Below are positions 6,992 through 12,960 of a stretch of 14,048 nucleotides of DNA, piece after piece (the stretch's first letter is position 1; every line of letters begins with the position of its first letter). Position numbers and translations under genes: made by a program. Source of the DNA: Syntrophobacterales bacterium. Its GTDB lineage: Bacteria; Desulfobacterota; Syntrophobacteria; BM002. The notes beneath the pieces are model-generated. The model was not told where the DNA came from. It saw nothing but the letters and a program-made list of their open reading frames with translations, and did no database searches. The stretch spans positions 1 through 14,048 of the forward strand of contig JAUVTM010000025.1 in NCBI GenBank assembly GCA_030601545.1. The letters run 5' to 3'.

Positions 6992-7015
6992 GCGGCTGAA
7001 AGCCGCTCCCACAGG
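6992..7015. repeat. Unbroken GCGGCTGAAAGCCGC hairpin with TCCCACAGG tail (empty site)
   Basis: GCGGCT and AGCCGC form a 6-bp stem around a three-base loop, followed by TCCCACAGG. The same sequence is split by a 23-bp insert at 6067-6113 and 12514-12559, so this copy serves as the empty-site reference. Another unbroken copy with a shorter loop lies at 9250-9273. Confidence 0.85.
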
Positions 7016-7098
7016 AGAATCTCTGTTTTCTGCTTTTTTTTTGAAATCCGCAATCCGAAATCCGCAATCCGAAATTCTGTCCTCTGTCCTCTGTCCTC

Positions 7099-7135
7099 CT
7101 TGTCCGGCGTAGCCCGTAGGGCGAAGACGGATGAC
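7099..7135. repeat. GC-rich 37-bp element nested in a CTCTG tract, copy 2
   Basis: CTTGTCCGGCGTAGCCC continuing to GGGCGAAGACGGATGAC is the same element as 4661-4698 with one base missing near its left end. It follows directly on a CTCTGTCCTC tract and is followed by CTC, as in copy 1. Confidence 0.8.
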
Positions 7136-7221
7136 CTCTTTGACTAATTTTCTAATTCTCTAATTTCCTAATCGACTAGTTGACGAATTGTCTACTTCGC
7201 TCTCCGCTTTGCGCCATGCGT

Positions 7222-8193
7222 TTATGCGCCGAAAAGATCCTGATAAGCCGGCAGGTTATCCACCCCAACTGCATGCAAGACGCCATTCACAATGGCTTTG
7301 GCCATGAGCTGGGCCGCCAGGGCTCCCACCACAGTTACTTCAACCCCGCGGTGAGAGCCTGTACTCAAGGCAAAGATCGTGTCACCGTCATAGAGGGTGT
7401 GGGATGGAACCACTGCTCGGGCAATTCCATCCTGGGCCATCTGAGCAACACGCGTGAGTTCAGTTTTGGTAAGCTTGGCATTGGTTGCCACTACTCCCAA
7501 GACGGTATTGTTCTCCGAGAATCCCCCCAAAATTTCTAATTCAACAAGGCTTGCGGCTGCATTGGCCAGTTGCCGTCCATCCTCGGTGCGAACTCCTGCC
7601 AGAAGCTCACCGTTTTCATGATTGCGAACGTCACCGAAGGCATTCACCACCGCCAGGGCCCAGACCTTCAATCCTCTGGGGGAAGCGAGAGAAGCAAAAC
7701 CTTGCCCAGACTTCATGGCGCGCTCGAGTCCGAAGAGCTTTCCAACCGTGGCACCTGTTCCGGCCCCTACGCATCCCTGCTCGAAACCTTCCTTTGAGGA
7801 ATTCTCACATGCTTGGTAGCCCATGGTAGCGTCCGGGAGATTCTTTCCTTTATTGAGCCCGAGATCAAAAACCACTGCTCCAGCAACTATAGGAACTACA
7901 CCATATTCAGTCTGAAAACCGCAGTTTCGTTGACGCAGATAGCGCATCACACCTTGCACGGTAGCCAGACCAAAGGCGCTGCCACCGGTGAGAACCACTG
8001 CGTGCACCTGTTCTACAAGGTTTTCCGGCCGCAATGCATCTGTGCCATGCGTCCCTGGTGCGCCCCCGCGAACATCCACTCCTGCTACCGCACCATTTTC
8101 CGCCATTACTACCGTGCAGCCTGTGTGATGTTGCTTGTCTGTCACCTGGCCGATGCGAACGCCTTCAATGCTGTTGAAATTGTCCAATACCAT
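7222..8193 (-). CDS. P1 family (S58) peptidase, DmpA-like L-aminopeptidase/D-esterase
   Basis: This 323-residue enzyme of the DmpA/BapA N-terminal-nucleophile family is made as one chain and cleaves itself into two. Family motifs are clear: GVRIGQVTD near the start, GGAPGTHGTD (43-52), LTGGSAFGL (69-76 region) and GCVGAGTGATVG (140-151). The self-cleavage site is in ENNTVLGVVATNA, with Thr230 as the expected nucleophile; DmpA itself uses Ser. The downstream strand ends in DGDTIFALSTG. I chose ATG 8193-8191 because GGGAAG lies 6 bases upstream and the protein then begins at the family's usual point. An in-frame ATG at 8250 would add 19 residues without a clear ribosome site. The gene lies downstream of the HD gene at 8324-9103 on the same strand, with no repeats between them, so they may share a transcript. 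Physiological substrate unknown. Confidence 0.9.
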   Translation of the reverse strand: MVLDNFNSIEGVRIGQVTDKQHHTGCTVVMAENGAVAGVDVRGGAPGTHGTDALRPENLVEQVHAVVLTGGSAFGLATVQGVMRYLRQRNCGFQTEYGVVPIVAGAVVFDLGLNKGKNLPDATMGYQACENSSKEGFEQGCVGAGTGATVGKLFGLERAMKSGQGFASLASPRGLKVWALAVVNAFGDVRNHENGELLAGVRTEDGRQLANAAASLVELEILGGFSENNTVLGVVATNAKLTKTELTRVAQMAQDGIARAVVPSHTLYDGDTIFALSTGSHRGVEVTVVGALAAQLMAKAIVNGVLHAVGVDNLPAYQDLFGA

Positions 8194-8323
8194 GGAGTTC
8201 TTCCCGTCTGCGTGCAGAGCAACACTCTCCTCTGCAACACACGATGACATAGATATTTGCGTACCAAATCCCGTGCAACTGCCTGATCATTTCGTAGGCG
8301 CGGTGATTCATGAAATATCCGGA

Positions 8324-9103
8324 CTAGGCATCATTCTCCTCGTCAGTTGTCAGTGCATCTAGATGCCGCTGGAGATGTTGATAGATCTCTTTGCCGATCC
8401 TTACCCCCAGATCGATAAATTCGGGGCCGTATTGAGTGCCTATATTTGTTCGAAAGGTATTTCTAATTCTGAGGATGCCGTTGACGCCCCAGGGAAAACG
8501 GCCAAACAGCTCGGCAATGTCTACTTGGTGATAGCTCATCATGTACCAGACGGTGTGGGTAAAATTATCAGGACCCCAGCGAAACTTGTCTGCATCGTAA
8601 AGTGCATCGGCCACCAACTGCCCTGTTAATGTGTCGCAGGTCTGAGGTTCTAAAAATGCTTCATGATTGACGATGGCTTCTGCTATGCATTGTATTTCTA
8701 CAGGAGTAAGGGGAAAATCCCGCAACAGTTCTTTGGCCGCCTGAGCTCCGGCCGAGGCGTGTTCTTCTTCCGTGCGTTTCATGTCGTGAAGGAGTCCGGC
8801 AAGCTGAACCAGTACGACCGCCCGTTCCAACTCTGCCTGCACAGTAAAATACTTCTCCCCCTCAAGAAGCACAATGGTACCGGCGTCTATACTCACTCTT
8901 GTGGCGTGTTGAAGGCCGTGACCAAAATCATCCACGTACAGTGGGGTTACCAGCTCTTTACAATGAGTCAGCAGCGGACTATGAAAAAAAATACGCCGTG
9001 AAATTGCCAGCGCCGGTTTGAATCGCCGGTAGAATTCCGGAACCTCGTACCGTGCGGCAATACAGCGTGCTTCGTTCATCAAACGAAGGTAGATCTCTTT
9101 CAT
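8324..9103 (-). CDS. HD-domain metal-dependent phosphohydrolase
   Basis: This 259-residue cytosolic HD-superfamily protein has the metal site in order: His62 or His66 (GHGLQHATRV), His106-Asp107 (LLHDMKR), His147 (VNHEAF) and Asp170 or Asp172 (ALYDADKFRWGP). The spacing and the His between HD and the last Asp fit the broader HD nucleotide-hydrolase group, not the YfbR type. It lacks the GYP signature, so it should not be called a c-di-GMP HD-GYP enzyme. The C-terminal half (WYMMSYHQ, FRTNIGTQYGPEFIDLG) resembles conserved uncharacterised HD proteins. The substrate is unknown. ATG 9103-9101 starts the homologous region although the Shine-Dalgarno is weak; Met9 is an alternative. It is probably cotranscribed with the downstream P1 peptidase. 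Confidence 0.85.
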   Translation of the reverse strand: MKEIYLRLMNEARCIAARYEVPEFYRRFKPALAISRRIFFHSPLLTHCKELVTPLYVDDFGHGLQHATRVSIDAGTIVLLEGEKYFTVQAELERAVVLVQLAGLLHDMKRTEEEHASAGAQAAKELLRDFPLTPVEIQCIAEAIVNHEAFLEPQTCDTLTGQLVADALYDADKFRWGPDNFTHTVWYMMSYHQVDIAELFGRFPWGVNGILRIRNTFRTNIGTQYGPEFIDLGVRIGKEIYQHLQRHLDALTTDEENDA

Positions 9104-9116
9104 GGTGTCGAGTGCT

Positions 9117-9352
9117 ATCTGTTGAAGTCGTTGAAGTCGAGAATTAGTTAATAAGGAAATTAGTTGATTAGGAAATTCGTTAATTCGTTAATTCGTCGAC
9201 TCGTCAAATCGTTCAAATCGTAAAAGTCGTAGAAGTCATAATCCAAATCGCGGCTAAAAGCCGCTCCCACAGGATAATCTCTGTCCTCTGTCCTCTGATC
9301 TCTGACCTCAGATTACTGCCTGCTGCCTGCTGCCTGCTGCCTGCTGTCCTGA
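9117..9352. repeat. Composite repeat block upstream of the HD gene, with an unbroken GCGGCT hairpin at 9250-9273
   Basis: The 250-bp gap starts with two 9-bp-like units (GTTGAAG, TCGTTGAAG) and a GAATTAG/GATTAGG tract (about 9139-9177). A run of TCGTTAAT/TCGTCGAC/TCGTCAAAT/TCGTTCAAA/TCGTAAAAG/TCGTAGAAG follows (about 9178-9237). The GCGGCT-AAA-AGCCGC hairpin with TCCCACAGG comes next (9250-9273), then CTCTGTCCTCTG units and four copies of CTGCCTG (about 9317-9347). The block from the TTAG tract onward parallels 5981-6195, but without the 23-bp insert. Confidence 0.85.
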
Positions 9353-9353
9353 A

Positions 9354-9614
9354 CTAATGTAGTCGATATTTATCCCGTAGCAGTCTTCGAAATCTGGGTA
9401 AGTAAATGAGATCGAAAGTCTCTTCTTTTTCCGGGAAAAGGCGTAGGGCCTGCTTTTTCACTCCTGCCACCACCGCCTGCGCCTCTTCCAGCGGCAATTT
9501 CGTCTGGGCGAGATAAGCCAGGGAGAAGTCCACCAAAAGCCTCAAGGTTTTTATACGGCGTTCTTCCTCTTCAATCTCACCCTTCTCAGGTTGTGTTTCA
9601 CGTTCCTTAACCAA
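9354..9614 (-). CDS. Small charged helical protein, unknown function, coupled to the formyltransferase-like gene
   Basis: This 86-residue protein is rich in Glu, Lys, Arg and Leu, predicted almost wholly helical, with no signal peptide or membrane segment. I do not recognise the family. Support for it being real: the TTG start at 9614-9612 overlaps the end of the upstream gene by 8 bases, and GGAG lies 6 bases before it inside that gene, which is typical of translational coupling. The C-terminal segment IYLPRFRRLLRDKYRL is strongly basic. The tight coupling suggests a role linked to the formyl-THF enzyme, but nothing in the sequence shows it. No alternative ATG exists. Confidence 0.65.
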   Translation of the reverse strand: MVKERETQPEKGEIEEEERRIKTLRLLVDFSLAYLAQTKLPLEEAQAVVAGVKKQALRLFPEKEETFDLIYLPRFRRLLRDKYRLH

Positions 9615-10521
9615 ACTGATCTCCGACTTTCAGTCCCCTTTCAGACACAAAGGCGGAGGCCTCCGCCTTGCCTCCGGACTCGGGGCGAACCTTGCCCACA
9701 GAGAGTTTCCCGCCCTCAACAGCAACCTGAAAGCCGTCAGGACCTGCCTGCACCACCGTTCCCGGGGTTTCTGTCGTAGGTTCTCCCAGCAGCCTGGCAC
9801 CGTAAAAGCGAATCTTCTCTCCCTGCCAGTAACTATACGCTCCGGGTTGGGGATCACAGCCCCGCACCAAATTGTATATGTCCTGTCCAGCCTTTTTCCA
9901 ATCAATGGCGGCCACATGATCGCTGCAGGGTGGCTCGTAGGTGGCTCCTTCTTCCGGCTGTGGAATCTTCGGGGCTTTGCCTTCCTTGATTAACTCTACG
10001 GATTCGAGAATGGCATCAACCCCCATGGGAAAAAGATAGTTGAAGTAGATGGATCCGGTAGTGTCATCTGGCGCAACCTCAATCTCCTTCTGAAGCAAAA
10101 TGGGTCCCGTGTCAATACCACCGTCCGGCCAGAAAATGGTCAGGCCTGTCTTTTTTCTACCCTTTATGACCGCCCAGTTTATGGCGCTAGCACCTCTGTG
10201 GAGGGGAAGAAGAGAAGGATGGTAACAAATAGTGCCCAAAGAGGGCAGCTTTAAAAACTGTTCCGGGATAATGTCAGTGACAAAAGCCAAAATGGTCAGA
10301 TCTGACTCGAGCTCCTGGTACTCGGCGAAAATCTGATCATCTTTATAGGTAGATGGTTGAAAAACCGGAATTTCTTTAGCAACCGCTGCTTCCTTAAGTG
10401 GATCCTGTCGACTCCCCCTGTCCGGCGGTGTATAGACCGCCACCACCTGTTCATCTTTTTCCAGCAAGTTCTCCAGTACCTTGGCGCCGAAGGCAGCTTG
10501 CCCAATCAATACTATCCGCAT
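9607..10521 (-). CDS. Formyl-THF hydrolase/formyltransferase-fold protein (ALDH1L N-domain-like, Fmt family)
   Basis: This 304-residue protein has the N-terminal Rossmann-type formyltransferase domain and C-terminal barrel of methionyl-tRNA formyltransferase. Its motifs are closer to the stand-alone hydrolase domain of 10-formyl-THF dehydrogenase: YHPSLLPLHRGASAINW (100-116), FWPDGGIDTGP (130-140) and PQPEEGATYE. Catalytic His101 and Asp137 are present. The position two residues before the His is Asn in Fmt and Ile in ALDH1L, but Cys99 here, so tRNA formylation by the standard mechanism is doubtful. A one-carbon role (formyl-THF hydrolysis or formyl transfer to another acceptor) is inferred. 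It would act in the cytosol. ATG 10521-10519 has a perfect AGGAGGT (10527-10533) 5 bases upstream, the best ribosome site in the window. The small 86-residue gene overlaps its stop. Automatic annotation will probably call it methionyl-tRNA formyltransferase. Confidence 0.85.
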   Translation of the reverse strand: MRIVLIGQAAFGAKVLENLLEKDEQVVAVYTPPDRGSRQDPLKEAAVAKEIPVFQPSTYKDDQIFAEYQELESDLTILAFVTDIIPEQFLKLPSLGTICYHPSLLPLHRGASAINWAVIKGRKKTGLTIFWPDGGIDTGPILLQKEIEVAPDDTTGSIYFNYLFPMGVDAILESVELIKEGKAPKIPQPEEGATYEPPCSDHVAAIDWKKAGQDIYNLVRGCDPQPGAYSYWQGEKIRFYGARLLGEPTTETPGTVVQAGPDGFQVAVEGGKLSVGKVRPESGGKAEASAFVSERGLKVGDQFG

Positions 10522-10541
10522 TGTACACCTCCTACCTGGTC

Positions 10542-10631
10542 ATTTTAGATTTTAGATTTAGGATTGTAGATTGAGACAAGTAGAAACTGAAAGATTTCGC
10601 AATCTGCAGTCCAGAATCTAAAATCCCAAAT
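10542..10631. repeat. Imperfect inverted repeat of TTTTAGATT / AATCTAAAAT units
   Basis: The left arm TTTTAGATTTTAGATTTAGG with GATTGTAGATT (10544-10572) pairs imperfectly with AATCTGCAGTCCAGAATC and TAAAATCCC (10600-10631) across a spacer of about 27 bases. The right side continues as AAATCCCAAATCCC, the same vocabulary as 13755-13835. It lies 10 bp upstream of the ribosome site of the formyltransferase-like gene, so it would be in that gene's leader or promoter. Confidence 0.75.
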
Positions 10632-10658
10632 CCCAAGCACCAAATTACAAGTAAATCT

Positions 10659-10945
10659 CAAATTCCAATAAACGCCTATTAACTTAGCTCCGCAGGAATC
10701 TCTTCTCCCCTTGGAAACTATGTCACAATTCGCCAAACCCGTCATTCCGGACGAGGCCGTCTAAACGGGCGAGATCCGGAATCCAGTAAAAGTTCAATAT
10801 AATCAGATTCTTTCTGGATCCCGGCTCGCGTCCCGCTTTGCGGGACTTGGCCGGGATGACGAATTGCGACACAGTCTCTTGAGGCGAGAGGGGACATGTA
10901 GTTATCGTGCGGAGCTAAATACATAGGCGTATTTCGAAATTCGAA
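10659..10945. mobile_element. MITE-like element with long terminal inverted repeats and a nested palindrome
   Basis: The outer arms at about 10659-10732 and 10860-10945 are imperfect inverted repeats. Exact matches include TTAGCTCCGCA (10684-10694) against TGCGGAGCTAA (10908-10918), and GCCTAT against ATAGGC. TGTCACAATTCG (10721-10732) matches CGAATTGCGACA (10860-10871) at 11 of 12 positions. The right arm carries GGGGACATGTAGTTATC, about 10 bases longer than its partner. Between the arms lies a second palindromic unit (10741-10860). No transposase is encoded. No clear target-site duplication could be fixed by eye. A non-autonomous, foldable mobile element is the most likely reading, and this gap (10522-11006) holds no gene. 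Confidence 0.65.
10741..10860. repeat. Nested GTCATTCCGG...CCGGGATGAC palindromic element
   Basis: GTCATTCCGGACGAGG and CCGGAATCCAG (10741-10786) pair with CTGGATCCCGG and GGCCGGGATGAC (10814-10860) around an AT-rich centre of 27 bases. Each side holds its own hairpin; the right one is perfect: GTCCCGC-TTT-GCGGGAC (10830-10846). This kind of palindromic unit, with GTCATTCC ends and an inner CTGGATCCCG, is a widespread intergenic repeat type in proteobacteria. Confidence 0.7.
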
Positions 10946-10954
10946 ATTTCAACC

Positions 10955-10976
10955 CTATGCTCCATGCTCTATGCTC
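10955..10976. repeat. CTATGCTC / CATGCTC repeat
   Basis: Three near-copies (CTATGCTC, CATGCT, CTATGCTC) lie about 30 bp beyond the stop of the minus-strand PqqD-like gene. The tract resembles 3753-3774, which also sits at the end of a minus-strand gene. Confidence 0.6.
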
Positions 10977-11006
10977 CTGAATGGTGCCGAGAGACTCTTT
11001 GGCTTG

Positions 11007-11441
11007 TCAAGTGGATTTTTCACCCTCTTCCCCGGCAGGAGCCCGAAACCCTATGAGCCCTCGCTTCCCCAGATCCCGTAGAAATCCGGTCATGGCAACT
11101 TCCGCCTCTCGCCGGTTCAGTTTGTATCGACGGCATACAAAGTCTACCAGATCGTGAACTGCACGTTTCCCGTCCAGGAGAGACCAAGTCAGGCTACCCA
11201 TCTCATCCAGTTGCAGCTTTCTGCTACGCGTTTCCTCTGACCGCAGTCCCAATCGTGTGGCCAGACTTAGCAGCCATGGCCGCAAAGTGAGAGGATAAGT
11301 AAGCACGACCTCACCGCTATCCAACTTTTCTTCTGAGACCTCTAGGCTTTTAACCGGGCGATAAGCGAGAGACTCTGACCGGCTGGAAGGTCCCTTGGAA
11401 AAGTCGTCTTTTGATGGCTTCCTCCGCTTAAACCATCTCAT
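11007..11441 (-). CDS. PqqD-like (peptide-chaperone fold) protein
   Basis: This 144-residue protein starts with a basic stretch (MRWFKRRKPSKDD), then a Leu-rich segment (about 50-65). A C-terminal PqqD-type winged helix follows (about 75-132), visible as LQLDEMGSLTWSLLDGKR, then VHDLVDFVCRRYKLNRREAE and FLRDLGKRGLIGF. PqqD domains bind precursor peptides for radical-SAM enzymes, but no radical-SAM gene or precursor peptide is in the window, and this short type is often found outside RiPP clusters. I chose ATG 11441-11439, which overlaps the upstream gene by 14 bases with GAGGAAG about 12 bases before it. A TTG at 11462 would add 7 residues. The overlap means the two proteins are almost certainly cotranscribed and probably work together. 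Function unproven. Confidence 0.8.
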   Translation of the reverse strand: MRWFKRRKPSKDDFSKGPSSRSESLAYRPVKSLEVSEEKLDSGEVVLTYPLTLRPWLLSLATRLGLRSEETRSRKLQLDEMGSLTWSLLDGKRAVHDLVDFVCRRYKLNRREAEVAMTGFLRDLGKRGLIGFRAPAGEEGEKST

Positions 11442-12345
11442 AATTGGAGCAAACTTCCTCAAGCATCTGTTCGTTAAGGGGCTTCAGGCCACCTGCCGCT
11501 ACCCCGAGAATATGGTTTCGAGAGGCCAGATGCCAAATGCGTACCCAGATGTAGGGTAATTTCCTGGTCATCCGAGCCCAGAGCCTGCTTGCAGCAGCAA
11601 TTGACCCTTGGCTTTGCCCCTGCAAGGCCGGTTTTCCATCGTAATTATACTCTCTCATATTTGCTGCATGGCACCAGTTTAGTTCCCCACATCTCTTATG
11701 AAACCAAGCCAGCAAATCGCCATCCTTCAAGACAAGGTCTGCCGGACCCCAGCGATTCAAATGGAGGTGCTCCTTTTGATGTTGAAATTCCAGTTGATAG
11801 TGGCCCGGGTGAAAGCGATGGCGTACAAGTGTGAACCGTTGAGGTATAAGGGCACGCAAGCCAAATAGAGCCCAGTGTACCATGCCGTCCTCGCTGTGGT
11901 CCCTAAATGAATGCAAGATTCCCAGCGGTATGCGGGAATCACCTCGACGCTGCTTCTGGTAAAATTGAAGGAGGATGGCCTTCTGGCACTCCGAGCAATA
12001 TAGAATAGCCCCCTTCCCGCTTACCTCAGTGCTTTGCCACACAAAGGATTGGACTTCAAAATTGCGCAAAGCTTGTTGCCAGTCATGCGGTAAGGGGATT
12101 TCCTGAAAATCCACTCCTGGAGTGGAGGTCGAAAGCCGAGACAACTTTTCCAGATGAGTTTTGAAAGAGAACAGACCTCTTATTTGCTGCCATTTCAACT
12201 CAAGAACCGGGCCCACCTCATCATCCAGCCGGAGATACGACGTTGCCAGCGAACTCACCTCCCATTGGGGCGGCACTCGCAAGCTAAGCCCGTTCCAGGC
12301 CACTGTTTTCCATAACTCCGACTTCCCGCTATCCATTGGACCCAT
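11428..12345 (-). CDS. Uncharacterised protein with CxxC motif, paired with the PqqD-like gene
   Basis: This 305-residue soluble protein belongs to no family I can name with confidence. Visible features are an N-terminal beta-rich segment (WKTVAWNGLSLRVPPQWEV, about 12-30), a pair of cysteines in LYCSECQKAILLQFY (Cys117, Cys120), a His-rich central part (HRFHPGHYQLEFQHQKEHLH, about 176-195) and a C-terminal segment ending SRNHILGVAAGG. The Cys pair and His-rich part could bind metal, but that is a guess. No signal peptide or membrane helix is seen. ATG 12345 is the outer start. ATG 12336 (three codons in) has AAGGG at better spacing and may be the true one. Its 3' end overlaps the PqqD-like start by 14 bases. 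A block of repeats lies directly upstream, so the promoter must be in or near those repeats. Confidence 0.75.
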   Translation of the reverse strand: MGPMDSGKSELWKTVAWNGLSLRVPPQWEVSSLATSYLRLDDEVGPVLELKWQQIRGLFSFKTHLEKLSRLSTSTPGVDFQEIPLPHDWQQALRNFEVQSFVWQSTEVSGKGAILYCSECQKAILLQFYQKQRRGDSRIPLGILHSFRDHSEDGMVHWALFGLRALIPQRFTLVRHRFHPGHYQLEFQHQKEHLHLNRWGPADLVLKDGDLLAWFHKRCGELNWCHAANMREYNYDGKPALQGQSQGSIAAASRLWARMTRKLPYIWVRIWHLASRNHILGVAAGGLKPLNEQMLEEVCSNYEMV

Positions 12346-12356
12346 GCCCTTCGTTG

Positions 12357-12636
12357 ATTCGTTAAGTCGAGAATTAGAGAATTAGAGAATTAGTTGATTA
12401 GGAAATTCGTTAAATCGTCGAAATCGTTCAAGTCGTAGAAGTCGTTAAATCAGCTCACAGCTGAAAGCTCATAGCTCACAGGAGTTCTAAAAAACGTAGA
12501 AGTTGTTAGAATCGCGGCTGCCCTTCGACAAGCTCAGGGCGGGAAAGCCGCTCCCACAGATCAGCTTGCTCTATATCGGAGAACCATTTGACTAGTTTCC
12601 TAATTCTCTAATTCCCTAATCGACCAATTGACTACT
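12357..12636. repeat. Composite repeat block between divergent genes
   Basis: The 615-bp gap 12346-12960 begins with a GAGAATTAG tract (12369-12406). TCGTTAAA and four 9-bp units follow (12407-12450: TCGTCGAAA, TCGTTCAAG, TCGTAGAAG, TCGTTAAAT). AGCTCACAGCTGAAAGCTC repeats come next (about 12451-12483), then AACGTAGAAG-type units and the filled GCGGCT hairpin (12514-12559). A TTAG tract in reverse orientation closes the block (12588-12634). The forward and reverse TTAG tracts bracket it as an inverted pair. The rest of the gap (12640-12960) is unique sequence with a promoter and a hairpin. Confidence 0.85.
12514..12559. repeat. GCGGCTG...AAAGCCGC hairpin split by a 23-bp element (filled site 2)
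   Basis: GCGGCTG (12514-12520) and AAAGCCGC plus TCCCACAG (12544-12559) are separated by 23 bp (12521-12543) that differ from the insert at 6074-6096 by one base (GGGCGGG instead of GGACGGG at the right end). The junctions are at identical positions in both copies. Confidence 0.85.
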
Positions 12637-12732
12637 CGCCAGGCGCTGTGCTGTAATTTCTACATTTATCCCCTTCGGACCAGGAAGCGCAAGTGGAAAG
12701 TAAACTTTTATCACTCTTAAGAGCTGTGGGAG

Positions 12733-12748
12733 TGGCACAAGCATTGCA
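12733..12748 (+). promoter_or_regulatory. Candidate sigma-54 (-24/-12) promoter for the duplicated-domain gene
   Basis: TGGCACAAGCATTGCA matches the TGGCAC-N5-TTGCA consensus at every conserved base, with GG and GC 10 bases apart. The start would be near 12760, giving a leader of about 200 bases to ATG 12961 that contains the hairpin at 12837-12886. A competing sigma-70 reading exists nearby: TTGCCA at 12774 and TAGTAT at 12798. Confidence 0.6.
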
Positions 12749-12836
12749 AATGAATCCGTTGACAATTTACGTGTTGCCAATTAATCCAGACGTTTGCTAG
12801 TATTTCGACCTGATCAACTCATAGGCATCCGGGTCC

Positions 12837-12886
12837 CTAGTCCTTCGATTCATAAATTCTATTCAGAATTTATTACTCAGGACTAG
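12837..12886. promoter_or_regulatory. Two-tier hairpin in the leader of the duplicated-domain gene
   Basis: An outer stem CTAGTCCT / AGGACTAG (12837-12844, 12879-12886) and an inner stem ATAAATTC / GAATTTAT (12852-12859, 12866-12873), both perfect over 8 bp, share an axis. They are separated by internal loops of 7 and 5 bases, with a six-base apical loop TATTCA. It lies 74 bases before ATG 12961. It could be an mRNA leader structure or a protein-binding palindrome. It does not match a riboswitch I know. Confidence 0.65.
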
Positions 12887-12960
12887 TGCTGAGCAAGCGA
12901 AATTATTAGATATTTATTATTCAACAAAACACACATTATTTGCGGGTCGAAGCACTAGCA

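Larger units (their letters stand above)
6822..7195. repeat. Composite repeat block upstream of the YfbR-like gene
   Basis: The 447-bp gap 6775-7221 contains seven 9-bp units (6822-6884, TCGTTAAAA to GCGTAAATG), ACGGTAA repeats (about 6888-6903) and further TCGAATAG/TCGTAGAAA units (about 6908-6990). The unbroken GCGGCT hairpin follows (6992-7015), then CAATCCGAAATCC units (7043-7076) and a CTCTGTCCTCTG tract (about 7077-7098) with a nested 37-bp element (7099-7135). Last comes the TTAG tract in reverse orientation (about 7139-7192). Only about 45 bp beside the YfbR start and about 25 bp beside the peptidase end are not repeat-like. Confidence 0.85.

Noticed and set aside
6975..6995. GTTCGAATC resembling a tRNA T-loop
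   Set aside because: It is part of the 9-bp repeat run, with no acceptor stem, anticodon arm or D-arm around it.
8363..9001. Plus-strand frames opposite the HD gene
   Set aside because: They are antisense shadows. The minus-strand frame carries complete HD motifs and is full length.
8324..9103. HD protein as a c-di-GMP phosphodiesterase partner of the cyclase
   Set aside because: The GYP signature and the HD-GYP residue pattern are absent, and the gene is distant from the cyclase.
10742..10924. 60-residue minus-strand frame inside the MITE-like element
   Set aside because: It is made entirely of palindromic repeat sequence and lacks a ribosome site and any transposase motif.
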